From contig JAIVHA010000177.1 in the NCBI GenBank assembly GCA_020201295.1, forward strand, positions 1-8,727: a DNA stretch of 8,727 nucleotides. Direction: 5' to 3'. Under the pieces are notes generated by a model. It was given only the letters and a program-made list of their open reading frames with translations. It did not search any database and was not told where the DNA came from. Positions within the stretch are counted from its first letter, which is position 1. Every line of letters starts with the position of its first letter. A program made the translations under genes and the position numbers. Positions 1-6,429 of the stretch are shown piece after piece. The stretch comes from Lysobacteraceae bacterium. Its GTDB lineage: Bacteria > Pseudomonadota > Gammaproteobacteria > DSM-19610.

Positions 1-35
1 ATAGCCCCTCACCCTGCCGGTATCGGGATTTGGTG

Positions 36-56
36 CCTTTCCCGAAAGGGCTTTTT
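36..56 (+). terminator. Possible weak intrinsic terminator
   Basis: A short hairpin (CCTTT, loop CCCG, AAAGG) is followed one or two bases later by a run of five T. This is the form of a rho-independent terminator, presumably for a gene that ends left of the window. The stem is only 5 bp and is flanked by a G-G mismatch, so the call is tentative. Confidence 0.35.
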
Positions 57-99
57 GCAACTGTCAGGTTAACTTAGTGCCATTCATGACTGAAATATT

Positions 100-123
100 C
101 TTTGCGACCTTTGCGCCTTTGCG
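100..123 (+). repeat. Three near-tandem CTTTGCG heptamers upstream of rimO
   Basis: CTTTGCG occurs three times, at 100-106, 109-115 and 117-123, with period 8-9 nt, ending about 35 nt before the rimO start codon. No function can be read from it. It could be low-complexity leader sequence or a short dispersed motif. Confidence 0.5.
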
Positions 124-158
124 GCGATCATGTCTTCTCATAACGCAAGCAGCCCGAT

Positions 159-1478
159 ATGAATGACACAGACAAGAAAGTCGGCTTCGTGAGCCTGGGC
201 TGCCCCAAGGCACTGGTGGATTCGGAACAGATCCTCACCCAGTTGCGCGCCGAAGGCTACCGGATCAGCCCCAGCTACGAACAGGCCGACCTGGTGGTGG
301 TGAATACCTGCGGCTTCATCGACGCCGCCGTGGAGGAATCCCTGGACGCCATCGGCGAGGCCCTGGCGGAGAACGGCAAGGTCATCGTCACCGGCTGCCT
401 GGGTGCCAAGGGGGATATCGTGCGGCAGACCCACCCCCAGGTGCTGGCCGTCACCGGCCCCCATGCCCTGCAGGAGGTCATGGCCGCGGTGCACCGGCAC
501 CTGCCGCCCGAGCACGATCCCTACACCAGCCTGATTCCGCCGCAAGGGATCAAGCTGACGCCGCAGCACTACGCCTACCTGAAGATCTCCGAGGGCTGCA
601 ACCACCGTTGCCGCTTCTGCATCATCCCCGCCCTGCGCGGCAACCTGGTCAGCCGGCCCATCGGCGAGGTCATGCAGGAAGCGGAACACCTGGTGCAGGC
701 CGGAGTGAAGGAGCTGCTGGTGATCTCCCAGGATACCAGCGCCTATGGCGTGGACCTGAAATACCAGACCGGCTTCTGGGGCGGCAAACCGCTCAAGACC
801 CGTTTCCTGGACCTGGCCCGCGCCCTCGGCGACCTGGGGGTGTGGGTGCGGCTGCACTACGTCTACCCGTACCCGCATGTGGACGAGGTCATCCCGCTCA
901 TGGCGGACGGCCTGATCCTGCCCTACCTGGACATCCCCTTCCAGCATGCCAGCCCGCGGGTGCTGAAGGCCATGCGCCGGCCCGCCCACAGTGAAAACAC
1001 CCTGGAACGCATTCGCCGCTGGCGCGAGGTGTGCCCGGACATCACCCTGCGCAGCACCTTCATCGTCGGCTTCCCCGGCGAGACGGAGGAGGATTTCACC
1101 CAGCTGCTGGAATTCCTCGATGAGGCGCAACTGGACCGGGTGGGTTGCTTCCCCTACTCTGCCGTGGAGGGCGCTGCCGCCAACGAACTGCCCGATCCGG
1201 TACCCGAGGAGCTCAAGCAGGAACGCTTTGCCCGTTTCATGGAAAAGCAGGCGGACATCAGCGCCGCCAAGCTGCAGGGCCGGATCGGCCAGCGCCTGAC
1301 CGTGCTGGTGGACGCGATCGACGAAGACGGTTGCGTGGCGCGCAGCCCGGCCGACGCCCCGGAGATCGACGGCCTGGTCTATGTGCAGGACGCGTCCGGG
1401 GTCCGTCCCGGTGACTGGCTGGAGGTGACTGTCACCGGTGCCGATGAACATGACCTGTACGCGGCCAGACCGACCTGA
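159..1478 (+). CDS. rimO: Ribosomal protein S12 methylthiotransferase RimO
   Basis: A radical-SAM enzyme that adds a methylthio group to the beta-carbon of a conserved aspartate of ribosomal protein S12, using two 4Fe-4S clusters in the cytoplasm. The 439-residue length is normal for the family. The N-terminal UPF0004 domain carries its three cluster cysteines, C15 (SLGCPKALVDSE), C51 (NTCGF) and C80 (TGCLG). The radical-SAM motif C147-x3-C151-x2-C154 (EGCNHRCRFC) follows. The C-terminal ~65 residues fit a TRAM domain. SLGCPKALVDSE is characteristic of RimO rather than the tRNA-modifying paralogue MiaB. The ATG at 159 has no strong Shine-Dalgarno, but the protein begins just before the conserved first strand, so the start is credible. 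The gene appears monocistronic, with repeat DNA beginning 12 nt after the stop. Confidence 0.97.
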   Translation: MNDTDKKVGFVSLGCPKALVDSEQILTQLRAEGYRISPSYEQADLVVVNTCGFIDAAVEESLDAIGEALAENGKVIVTGCLGAKGDIVRQTHPQVLAVTGPHALQEVMAAVHRHLPPEHDPYTSLIPPQGIKLTPQHYAYLKISEGCNHRCRFCIIPALRGNLVSRPIGEVMQEAEHLVQAGVKELLVISQDTSAYGVDLKYQTGFWGGKPLKTRFLDLARALGDLGVWVRLHYVYPYPHVDEVIPLMADGLILPYLDIPFQHASPRVLKAMRRPAHSENTLERIRRWREVCPDITLRSTFIVGFPGETEEDFTQLLEFLDEAQLDRVGCFPYSAVEGAAANELPDPVPEELKQERFARFMEKQADISAAKLQGRIGQRLTVLVDAIDEDGCVARSPADAPEIDGLVYVQDASGVRPGDWLEVTVTGADEHDLYAARPT

Positions 1479-1489
1479 AGAAACAATTA

Positions 1490-1683
1490 TTAAGGAATCT
1501 CTGATTTATTCGTCATTGCGAGGATGCCTTGACCCGAAGGGTAAGGTACACATGATGAAGCCCGAAGGGATTCTATGGGCCAGGAGCGGCGCGGCAATCT
1601 CCAACCGATTGATTCTACGGTACGAGATTGCCACGCTTCGCTCGCAATGACGAGAATATTCGAATTAATCAGAGGTTCCTTAA
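1490..1683. repeat. Nested palindromic MITE-like element
   Basis: A ~194-bp element with no coding capacity. Its outer inverted repeats, 1490-1512 and 1661-1683, match at 21 of 23 positions (TTAAGGAAtCTCTGATTtATTCG against the complement of the right end). Inside lies a perfect 12-bp pair, CGTCATTGCGAG (1511-1522) and CTCGCAATGACG (1641-1652). Further in is a perfect 9-bp pair, GGCAATCTC (1593-1601) and GAGATTGCC (1624-1632). Two direct copies of CCCGAAGGG lie at 1533-1541 and 1561-1569. The ends can be read as a TA duplication around AGGAA...TTCCT, as IS630/mariner-type transposition would leave, but that is inference. No transposase is encoded, so it would be non-autonomous. As RNA it could fold into one long hairpin just after rimO. 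Confidence 0.8.
1511..1601 (+). repeat. Dispersed 91-bp repeat, copy 1
   Basis: This stretch matches 6339-6429 in the same orientation at about 88 of 91 positions. The differences I see are all near the right end. It begins CGTCATTGCGAGGATGCC and ends at GGCAATCTC. Copy 1 sits inside the complete palindromic element, whereas copy 2 lacks the right half. Confidence 0.9.
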
Positions 1684-1720
1684 CAATATATTTCAATATG
1701 TAATGTAACTATCCTCACCA

Positions 1721-1930
1721 ATGGCGCGATGGCTTCAGATTTTCCGCCCAGCGTCCGATATGCTCGGTATGAATCGATCAACCCGAAAAGCCCTGAAAAC
1801 CGCCCTGTCCATCACCATCGCCGTGCTGGTAACCGGCCTGGTGTTTTTCCTGGTGGCGAAGTACGCCCCCGAGGATCCCTTCGTGGACAGCGGCTTCGTG
1901 CAGGACGTGGGCAAACAAAACCGATACTAA
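1721..1930 (+). CDS. Hypothetical small one-pass membrane protein
   Basis: I do not recognise this family. The frame gives up to 69 residues; in-frame ATGs at 1760 and 1769 would give 56 or 53. The 1769 start is attractive because the product would begin with a basic stretch (MNRSTRKALKTALS) followed by one hydrophobic segment (ITIAVLVTGLVFFLVAKY). That arrangement predicts a cytoplasmic N-terminus and a short polar tail outside (APEDPFVDSGFVQDVGKQNRY). None of the three starts has a good ribosome-binding site. It lies between the MITE-like element and the histidine kinase on the same strand, 73 nt before the kinase, so co-transcription is possible. A chance open frame cannot be excluded. Confidence 0.45.
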   Translation: MARWLQIFRPASDMLGMNRSTRKALKTALSITIAVLVTGLVFFLVAKYAPEDPFVDSGFVQDVGKQNRY

Positions 1931-1943
1931 CAAGCCTTATGGC

Positions 1944-1972
1944 GTACTGGCTTCCCACCCGCGAAGCCGTAC
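1944..1972 (+). promoter_or_regulatory. Leader hairpin upstream of the histidine kinase
   Basis: GTAC-T-GGCTTC, loop CCACCCGC, then GAAGCC-GTAC form a 10-bp stem with a single bulged T at 1948. The hairpin starts 13 nt after the small-ORF stop and ends 31 nt before the kinase ATG. No T-run follows, so it is not a classical terminator. It could be a processing site, an attenuator part or a protein-binding inverted repeat. I cannot assign it to a known riboswitch class. Confidence 0.5.
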
Positions 1973-2003
1973 CTCTTGGCTGACACGCTGAAGGGAAACG
2001 GCC

Positions 2004-4283
2004 ATGCCAATCTCCGCAGGGGAAGATCGCCAATTCTGGATCAGGCAGTTCCGTGTTCCCCTGCTCCTCTCCCTGCCGCTGATCGCCATCGCCCAGTACA
2101 ATTTCCTGCTGTTCCATACCCTGGTCGAGTTCTTCGCCATTTTCGTCGCCTTCCTGATCGGGGTAGTGGCCTGGAACACCTTCGAGTTTTCCCGCAACCA
2201 CTACCTCATGTACCTCGGTTGCGGCTACCTGTGGATAGGCCTGCTCGACACCCTGCACACCCTGACCTTTCCGGGCATCGGTGTGTTTTCCCACAGCGGG
2301 TTGAATGCGACCCTGGGCTTCTGGATCGGCACCCGCCTGCTGGAGGGCATGATCCTGCTCACGGCGCCCCTGTTCCTGCGCCATGCCCTCATGCGTACCC
2401 CCGCAACCCTTGGTTTTGGCCTGTTCTCCCTGGTACTCATCCTGCTCGTCGGGCGCGGCATGCTGCCCGACATGCACATCCCGGGCGAGGGTCTTACCCG
2501 CGTCAAGATCTACAGTGAATACCTGATCATCCTCCTGCTCGCCGCGGCCATGGCCTATCTTTGGCTGCGGCGCCGGTGGGTCGAACCCCGCATCCTGCTG
2601 CTCATGCTCTGGTCCATCGGGCTGACCATGGCCTCGGAGCTGATGTTCACCCAGTACGTGAGCCACAATGACCAGATCATCATGGTCGGCCACCTGTTCA
2701 AGCTGGCTTCCTATTGGCTGATCTACGCCGCCATCGTGCAAACCGGCCTGGAGGAGCCCTTCCGCATCCTGGCACGTGGCGCCCACACCTATGACGCCAT
2801 CCCCGAGCCGGTGTTGCTGGTTGACAGACAAGGCCGGGTGCATGAGGCGAACCACGAGGCCCTGCGCACCGCGCGACGCGCCGAACACGAACTGCTGGGG
2901 CACAGCAGTCATGCACTCTTCCATGACCCGACGATTCCCGAGCAGGATTGCCCGGTCTGCCAGTCCATACACAACGGTCGGCCCGGCAGCATCACCGTAA
3001 CGCTGGCGGGGAGTGACGAATGGCGGGAAATCACTCTCTCGCCGATACGTAGCGCCGGACTGCACCAGGGCATGGTACAGGCCATTCGCGATATCACCGC
3101 CCAGAAGCGCAATGAGGCGGAAATCATCCGCCACCGCCAGGAGCTGCAGAATCAGGTAGTGAGGCGCACTTCCGAACTGGAGGAGAATCGCCGCATCCTC
3201 AGCAATCTCATCAGCAACCTGCCGGGTGCCGTATACCGCTGCTGGAACGATAAGGACTGGACCATGCTGTTCATGAGCGACGGCATCCGTGCCCTGACCG
3301 GCTACAGCGCGCAGTCGTTCCTGGACAACAAGATCCTGATGGGCAGGGATATCATCCACCCGGAGGATCGCGAATGGGTATGGCGCGAAGTACAGGGAGG
3401 ACTGGAACGGGATGGCAGTTTTCAGCTCACCTACCGCATACACACCGCCGACGGCGAAACCCGCTGGGCCTGGGAAAAAGGCATCGGCATCTATGATGAA
3501 CAGGGCAACCTTCTGAGTCTGGAGGGCTTCATCACCGACATGACCGACCGCAAGGAGGTCGAGGAAGCACTACTGCAGACGTCCAACCGGCTGGCGCTCA
3601 TGAACCAGGAGCTGGAGGGATTCAACTACTCTGTATCCCACGACCTGCGCGGCCCATTGCGTGCCATCGACGGCTTCAGCCTGATACTGGAGGAGGAGTA
3701 CACCGACCAGCTCGATGCCCGCGGCCACGATTACCTGCGACGTGTACGCAGGGCGGCACAGAAAATGGGCCGGCTGATCGACGACCTGTTGCAATTGTCG
3801 CGGGTAGGCCGTGGCGAGTTGATGCGGGAATCCGTGGATCTTGGTGAACTGGTGCAGCAATCCCTGGCGCAACTCCAGGAGTCCAATCCCGAAGTGGAGA
3901 CGGAAATCCACATCGAAGATGGTTTGCGTACCCATGGAGATCGCGGTCTGCTGCAGGTGGTCACGGACAACCTGGTCGGAAATGCCTGGAAATATTCCTC
4001 GCACAAAACAAAAGTGCATATCCAGGTGGGCAGCATGCCCCATAACGGCACTCCGGTCTTCTTCATCCGCGACCGGGGCGCGGGCTTCGATATGGACTAT
4101 GCCGACAAGCTGTTCGGCGCCTTCCAGCGCCTGCACAGTGACAAGGAATACGAGGGGACGGGGATCGGCCTGGCCACGGTGCACCGCATCATCCAGCGCC
4201 ATGGCGGCAGCATCTGGGCGGAATCCGTCATCGACCAGGGCAGCACCTTTTACTTCACCCTGGGCGACACAACCAAGAACTGA
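2004..4283 (+). CDS. MASE3-type membrane sensor histidine kinase with two PAS domains
   Basis: A 759-residue inner-membrane sensor kinase. Residues ~15-250 form a multi-pass integral sensor region whose pattern (LVEFFAIFVAFLIGVVAWNTF, then WIGLLDTLHTLTFPG) fits the MASE3 domain; its ligand is unknown. A first PAS-like segment spans ~260-370 and contains a C-P-V-C pair (C316, C319). A short charged linker (~370-398) precedes a second PAS of PAS_3 type at ~400-518 (ALTGYS, HPEDR, TDMTDRK). HisKA follows with phospho-acceptor H546 (SVSHDLRGPLRAIDGFS). The HATPase has N-box residues N656 and N660 (DNLVGNAWKYS), G1 at 690-694 (DRGAG), F-box LFGAFQRLH and G2 GTGIGL (718-723), so it looks catalytically intact. 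AAGGGAAA lies ~9 nt before the ATG. There is no receiver domain and no response-regulator gene in the window, so it is an orphan kinase here. Confidence 0.93.
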   Translation: MPISAGEDRQFWIRQFRVPLLLSLPLIAIAQYNFLLFHTLVEFFAIFVAFLIGVVAWNTFEFSRNHYLMYLGCGYLWIGLLDTLHTLTFPGIGVFSHSGLNATLGFWIGTRLLEGMILLTAPLFLRHALMRTPATLGFGLFSLVLILLVGRGMLPDMHIPGEGLTRVKIYSEYLIILLLAAAMAYLWLRRRWVEPRILLLMLWSIGLTMASELMFTQYVSHNDQIIMVGHLFKLASYWLIYAAIVQTGLEEPFRILARGAHTYDAIPEPVLLVDRQGRVHEANHEALRTARRAEHELLGHSSHALFHDPTIPEQDCPVCQSIHNGRPGSITVTLAGSDEWREITLSPIRSAGLHQGMVQAIRDITAQKRNEAEIIRHRQELQNQVVRRTSELEENRRILSNLISNLPGAVYRCWNDKDWTMLFMSDGIRALTGYSAQSFLDNKILMGRDIIHPEDREWVWREVQGGLERDGSFQLTYRIHTADGETRWAWEKGIGIYDEQGNLLSLEGFITDMTDRKEVEEALLQTSNRLALMNQELEGFNYSVSHDLRGPLRAIDGFSLILEEEYTDQLDARGHDYLRRVRRAAQKMGRLIDDLLQLSRVGRGELMRESVDLGELVQQSLAQLQESNPEVETEIHIEDGLRTHGDRGLLQVVTDNLVGNAWKYSSHKTKVHIQVGSMPHNGTPVFFIRDRGAGFDMDYADKLFGAFQRLHSDKEYEGTGIGLATVHRIIQRHGGSIWAESVIDQGSTFYFTLGDTTKN

Positions 4284-4323
4284 AGCCTCCCATCATCGCC
4301 GGCAGGAATGCCACCAGTGAGAC

Positions 4324-4758
4324 TCAGTCGTCCTGGCCGGGCTCGATGCGGGAGAGATAACGCAGCGTGATGAACGTGAGCGCCGACAGCACGATGGCTA
4401 CCTCCAATCTTCTGTAGGCCACGGCCATGCCGATGGCGCCAGTGGACCAGATCGCTGCCGCCGTGGCCAACCCCTTGACGCTGGTGGAATCCTTGAGAAT
4501 GGCTCCACCACCGATGAAGCCGATCCCAGTGAGCAGACCCTGTGCCGCCCGGGACTGGGCATCCTCGCCGGAAAACACCGACAGGCTGATCAGGATATAG
4601 GCACAGGCGGAAACTGCCACCAGCGAAAAGGTGCGCAAGCCCGCAGAGTGCCCGTCGCGCTCCCGCTCCCAGCCGATGGGAAACGCCAGCAGATAGGCGA
4701 CGGACATCAACAGCAAATGGTTACCCACCAGGTTCCAGTCCACATCCAGATTGAGCAT
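4324..4758 (-). CDS. MgtC/SapB family inner-membrane protein
   Basis: A 144-residue hydrophobic protein of the MgtC/SapB family. Family members are linked to magnesium limitation, acid survival and, in pathogens, modulation of the F-type ATPase; the function here is not established. About four to five membrane segments are visible, with the conserved N-terminal motif GWERERDGHSAGLRTFSLV (residues 29-47) and GIGFIGGGAILKD (78-90). I place the start at 4758 because GGGAGG (complement of 4764-4769) precedes this ATG by 5 nt. An in-frame ATG at 4782 would add 8 residues but has no better site. It lies 36 nt downstream of the CHAD remnant on the same strand and converges on the kinase gene with a 40-nt gap. 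Confidence 0.9.
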   Translation of the reverse strand: MLNLDVDWNLVGNHLLLMSVAYLLAFPIGWERERDGHSAGLRTFSLVAVSACAYILISLSVFSGEDAQSRAAQGLLTGIGFIGGGAILKDSTSVKGLATAAAIWSTGAIGMAVAYRRLEVAIVLSALTFITLRYLSRIEPGQDD

Positions 4759-4763
4759 ATATA

Positions 4764-4769
4764 CCTCCC
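4764..4769 (-). promoter_or_regulatory. Ribosome-binding site fixing the mgtC start
   Basis: On the minus strand this reads GGGAGG and is followed by TATAT and the ATG at 4758. It selects that start over the in-frame ATG at 4782. Confidence 0.8.
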
Positions 4770-4794
4770 GTATCCATTCCATGCCGAGCCGCGT

Positions 4795-5141
4795 CTATTC
4801 CACACTCCGGATTTCCCACCAGGATTCGATGCGCTGGCGAAATCGTTTGGATTTCTCCGCATACACACGATAGCCAACCCGGTATGCCTCGCCGTGGAGC
4901 ATATTCTGGCGATGCTCGATACTCCAGTGCAACGTTTCGGTTATCGACTCGGGAAGGGTGTCCTCGGGGAGTTCCCCCAGCCTCTCGCGGAACAGGGCAA
5001 GGCCGTGATCGTCACCCAGCAGATTCGATAGTCGTTTCATCTCCTTCGCATAGGGTTTCATCAAGCTGGGCCAGACATCCATCAGCAGGCGACTATGATG
5101 CCAATGGTCCTTGACCGGTTTGCGCCATTCAAGGATGCCCG
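4795..5141 (-). pseudogene. 5'-truncated CHAD-domain protein remnant
   Basis: The frame encodes the C-terminal part of a CHAD domain, a helical, histidine-rich domain associated with polyphosphate binding. The tell-tale helix EWRKPVKDHWHHSRLL (codons from 5130 down) is followed by MKRLSNLLGDDHGLALF and a C-terminal helix ending KSKRFRQRIESWWEIRSVE. An ATG at 5082 exists, but homology clearly continues 16 codons upstream of it. Beyond about 5141 homology stops and the frame runs into a TGA at about 5154-5156, inside repeat DNA. A full CHAD protein is normally around 250 residues or more, so most of the N-terminal half is missing. The simplest reading is a gene decapitated by repeat insertion or deletion. 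A short product from 5082 (95 aa) could still be made. Confidence 0.75.
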
Positions 5142-5219
5142 GATTTATTCGTCATGCCCCCGCGTAGGCGGGCATCTAAGCAGGATAGCCTGGATTCTCG
5201 GTAATGACATGGGAATGTC
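5142..5219. repeat. Degenerate REP/MITE-like palindrome next to the CHAD remnant
   Basis: This begins GATTTATTCGTCAT, the same 14 bases found in the left arm of the element after rimO (1503-1516). It continues with a GC-rich hairpin (GCCC...GCGGGC at ~5155-5173). It contains the imperfect outer arms GTCATGCCC and GGTAATGAC (5201-5209). It has the look of the dispersed GTCAT...ATGAC palindromes common in proteobacterial intergenic DNA. The right boundary is uncertain. Confidence 0.55.
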
Positions 5220-5220
5220 A

Positions 5221-5236
5221 GGAGAGGAGACTCTCC
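5221..5236. repeat. Short hairpin GGAGAG-gaga-CTCTCC
   Basis: A perfect 6-bp stem with a 4-base loop in the gene-free stretch between the degenerate palindrome and the 31-bp inverted repeat. The purine-rich sequence to its right shows no coding signal and no known motif. Confidence 0.4.
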
Positions 5237-5278
5237 CTAAAAACGAAGAGAGGGGATGCTCAAAGATATTAAACCCTG

Positions 5279-5392
5279 CATTGACAAAGCCTCACCTCCC
5301 GTTGGCAGGTGTCGGCCGCATGGACGCGGCCGTCAAGCTTACAGGGATGTATTCATGGCGTCCTGCCAACGGGAGGTGAGGCTTTGTCAATG
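5279..5392. repeat. Perfect 31-bp inverted repeat with 52-bp loop
   Basis: The left arm 5279-5309 (CATTGACAAAGCCTCACC...) is the exact reverse complement of the right arm 5362-5392. The match stops abruptly at both ends of each arm. The 52-bp spacer contains its own perfect 7-bp hairpin, CGGCCGC-atggac-GCGGCCG (5313-5332). The whole unit could extrude as a cruciform or fold as a long RNA hairpin. It ends 52 nt past the stop codon of the minus-strand DsrE-porin gene, so it could act as a 3' stabiliser or terminator for that transcript, though no T-run follows on that strand. It carries no transposase. Confidence 0.9.
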
Positions 5393-5443
5393 TCCACCTT
5401 AGTAAATGACCCGCCATCCCTGGCCAGGTCTCTGACAGCGGGG

Positions 5444-6289
5444 TTAGAACAAGGCCAGCACCTGCACGGCCAGGCGGTTGTCGATGCCGTCCAGGATCTG
5501 GTTGGGCACGGCGGTTCCCGGCAAATTCGGTGCCTCGGCGTCACGGATCTCGTAGTTGAAGATCACCCGGGTCTTGCGGTTGACGAAATACTGCGCCCCC
5601 AGGGTCCAGGACTCGAACTGGCGTTCGGCGGCGGACACATTGGTCACCCGGTTGAGAATGTCATAACGGATGTCCAGCTCCCACTTGGGGGTGACCGTGT
5701 AACCGAAATGGGCATACCAGCCATCGGCCTCGCCATCGGTGGCCACGTTCCAGGAAGCCGTGGCAGTATCCGCGTTGTTGCGCGAACCCGGCACGGCGCC
5801 GCCATCGGTACCATTCACGACCATGCCGTCGGCCTTGATGTACTCGAAGGCCGCCCCGCGCACGCCCAGACGGGCGCGGATGATGCGCACCACCCCCGCA
5901 CTGACGTGCGTGGCGTGAGGACTGAGTTCCGGCTCTCCGTCCAGCAATTTGCTGAAGGCGCCAATGGTATTTTCACAGGCGGAAAACCGCACACCGCTGT
6001 CATTGGCCAGCTGGTCGATGCGATCGACATTGGAATTGTCCTTCAGGAGCAGGCGTAATCCCGGGCCAAAGGCGACGATTTCCACGTCCACGGCATCGGG
6101 TCCGTAGTGCTTGATGAGATTCCCGGCCACATTGAGCACCAGAGTCTGCTTGAAGGGGTCCGGATCACTGATCTGCAGGACCACCCGGTGTTGAGCGAAG
6201 GGCTTGGCAATGGACTCGGCGGCGAGCGCGGTACTGGAAAGGAGCAGCAGCATGAGTCCATAACAAACAGACAAGTAGTATTTAGGCAT
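5444..6289 (-). CDS. Secreted DsrE-like domain fused to the C-terminal strands of an outer-membrane porin
   Basis: A 281-residue protein with two unlike halves. Residues 1-23/24 are a clear Sec signal peptide (GLMLLLLSSTALAA). Residues ~34-136 are a DsrE-like fold: HRVVLQISDPDPFKQTLVLN, GPGLRLLLK, FSACENT with C105 at the family's active-cysteine place, then AGVVRI. Where DsrE proteins usually end, the frame runs into porin-type beta-strands from ~138 (RARLGVRGAAFEYIKADG). GWYAHFGYTVTPKWELDIRYDIL and FESWTLGAQYFVNRKTRVIFNYEIRD follow, and the protein ends VLALF with the terminal Phe typical of outer-membrane barrels. This resembles the end of OprP/OprO-like porins (~145 residues of a normal ~350-450), too few strands for a full monomeric barrel. 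AGGGAG lies 5 nt before the ATG. It is divergent from the sigma gene. It could be a real fusion, a deletion remnant or an assembly join. Confidence 0.8.
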   Translation of the reverse strand: MPKYYLSVCYGLMLLLLSSTALAAESIAKPFAQHRVVLQISDPDPFKQTLVLNVAGNLIKHYGPDAVDVEIVAFGPGLRLLLKDNSNVDRIDQLANDSGVRFSACENTIGAFSKLLDGEPELSPHATHVSAGVVRIIRARLGVRGAAFEYIKADGMVVNGTDGGAVPGSRNNADTATASWNVATDGEADGWYAHFGYTVTPKWELDIRYDILNRVTNVSAAERQFESWTLGAQYFVNRKTRVIFNYEIRDAEAPNLPGTAVPNQILDGIDNRLAVQVLALF

Positions 6290-6294
6290 ATAGA

Positions 6295-6300
6295 CTCCCT
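6295..6300 (-). promoter_or_regulatory. Ribosome-binding site of the DsrE-porin gene
   Basis: AGGGAG on the minus strand, 5 nt before the ATG at 6289. It supports this start, which also places the signal peptide at the extreme N-terminus. Confidence 0.75.
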
Positions 6301-6338
6301 GTTAGTGGGAATGGCACTGACTTAAGCCGGAAGATGCC

Positions 6339-6429
6339 CGTCATTGCGAGGATGCCTTGACCCGAAGGGTAAGGTACACATGATGAAGCCCGAAGGGATT
6401 CTATGGGCCAGAAGTGACGCGGCAATCTC
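6339..6429 (+). repeat. Dispersed 91-bp repeat, copy 2 (half element)
   Basis: Nearly identical to 1511-1601 (about 3 mismatches), in the same orientation. Unlike copy 1 it has neither the outer TTAAGGAA arms nor the returning GAGATTGCC...CTCGCAATGACG half. It lies in the 124-nt divergent intergenic region. Its last 16 bases are the first codons of the sigma-factor frame, with the GTG start at 6414 inside the repeat. Confidence 0.9.

Noticed and set aside
138..1451. Long open frame antisense to rimO
   Set aside because: The composition mirrors the high-GC codons of rimO. It shows no recognisable domain, and rimO on the other strand is certain.
1438..1650. Short open frames across the dispersed repeat (also 1490-1696 minus, 6344-6544 and 6282-6587)
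   Set aside because: They consist mainly of repeat sequence. The shared peptide-like stretch (GCLDPKGKVHMMKPEG) recurs only because the DNA repeat recurs.
1680..1711. Possible promoter in the AT-rich stretch just right of the palindromic element (TTAACA ... TAATGT)
   Set aside because: The spacer would be about 15 nt and the -10 match is poor. AT-richness alone is not enough.
1812..3443. 543-codon open frame antisense to the histidine kinase
   Set aside because: It is rich in Q, G, H and A, as expected from the complement of GC-rich coding DNA. It has no motifs, and the kinase frame has full family features.
5309..6058. Open frame antisense to the DsrE-porin gene
   Set aside because: It starts inside the inverted-repeat loop and has no domain. 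The opposite strand has a signal peptide, a good ribosome-binding site and recognisable domains.
6300..6340. Possible ECF autoregulatory promoter (GGGAAT-like -35) in the divergent region
   Set aside because: I could not find a convincing paired -10 at the right spacing, and the same motif is not visible elsewhere in the window for comparison.
1511..6429. Two near-identical repeat copies as a CRISPR array or insertion sequence
   Set aside because: The copies are ~4.8 kb apart, without regular spacing, and neither contains a transposase gene.
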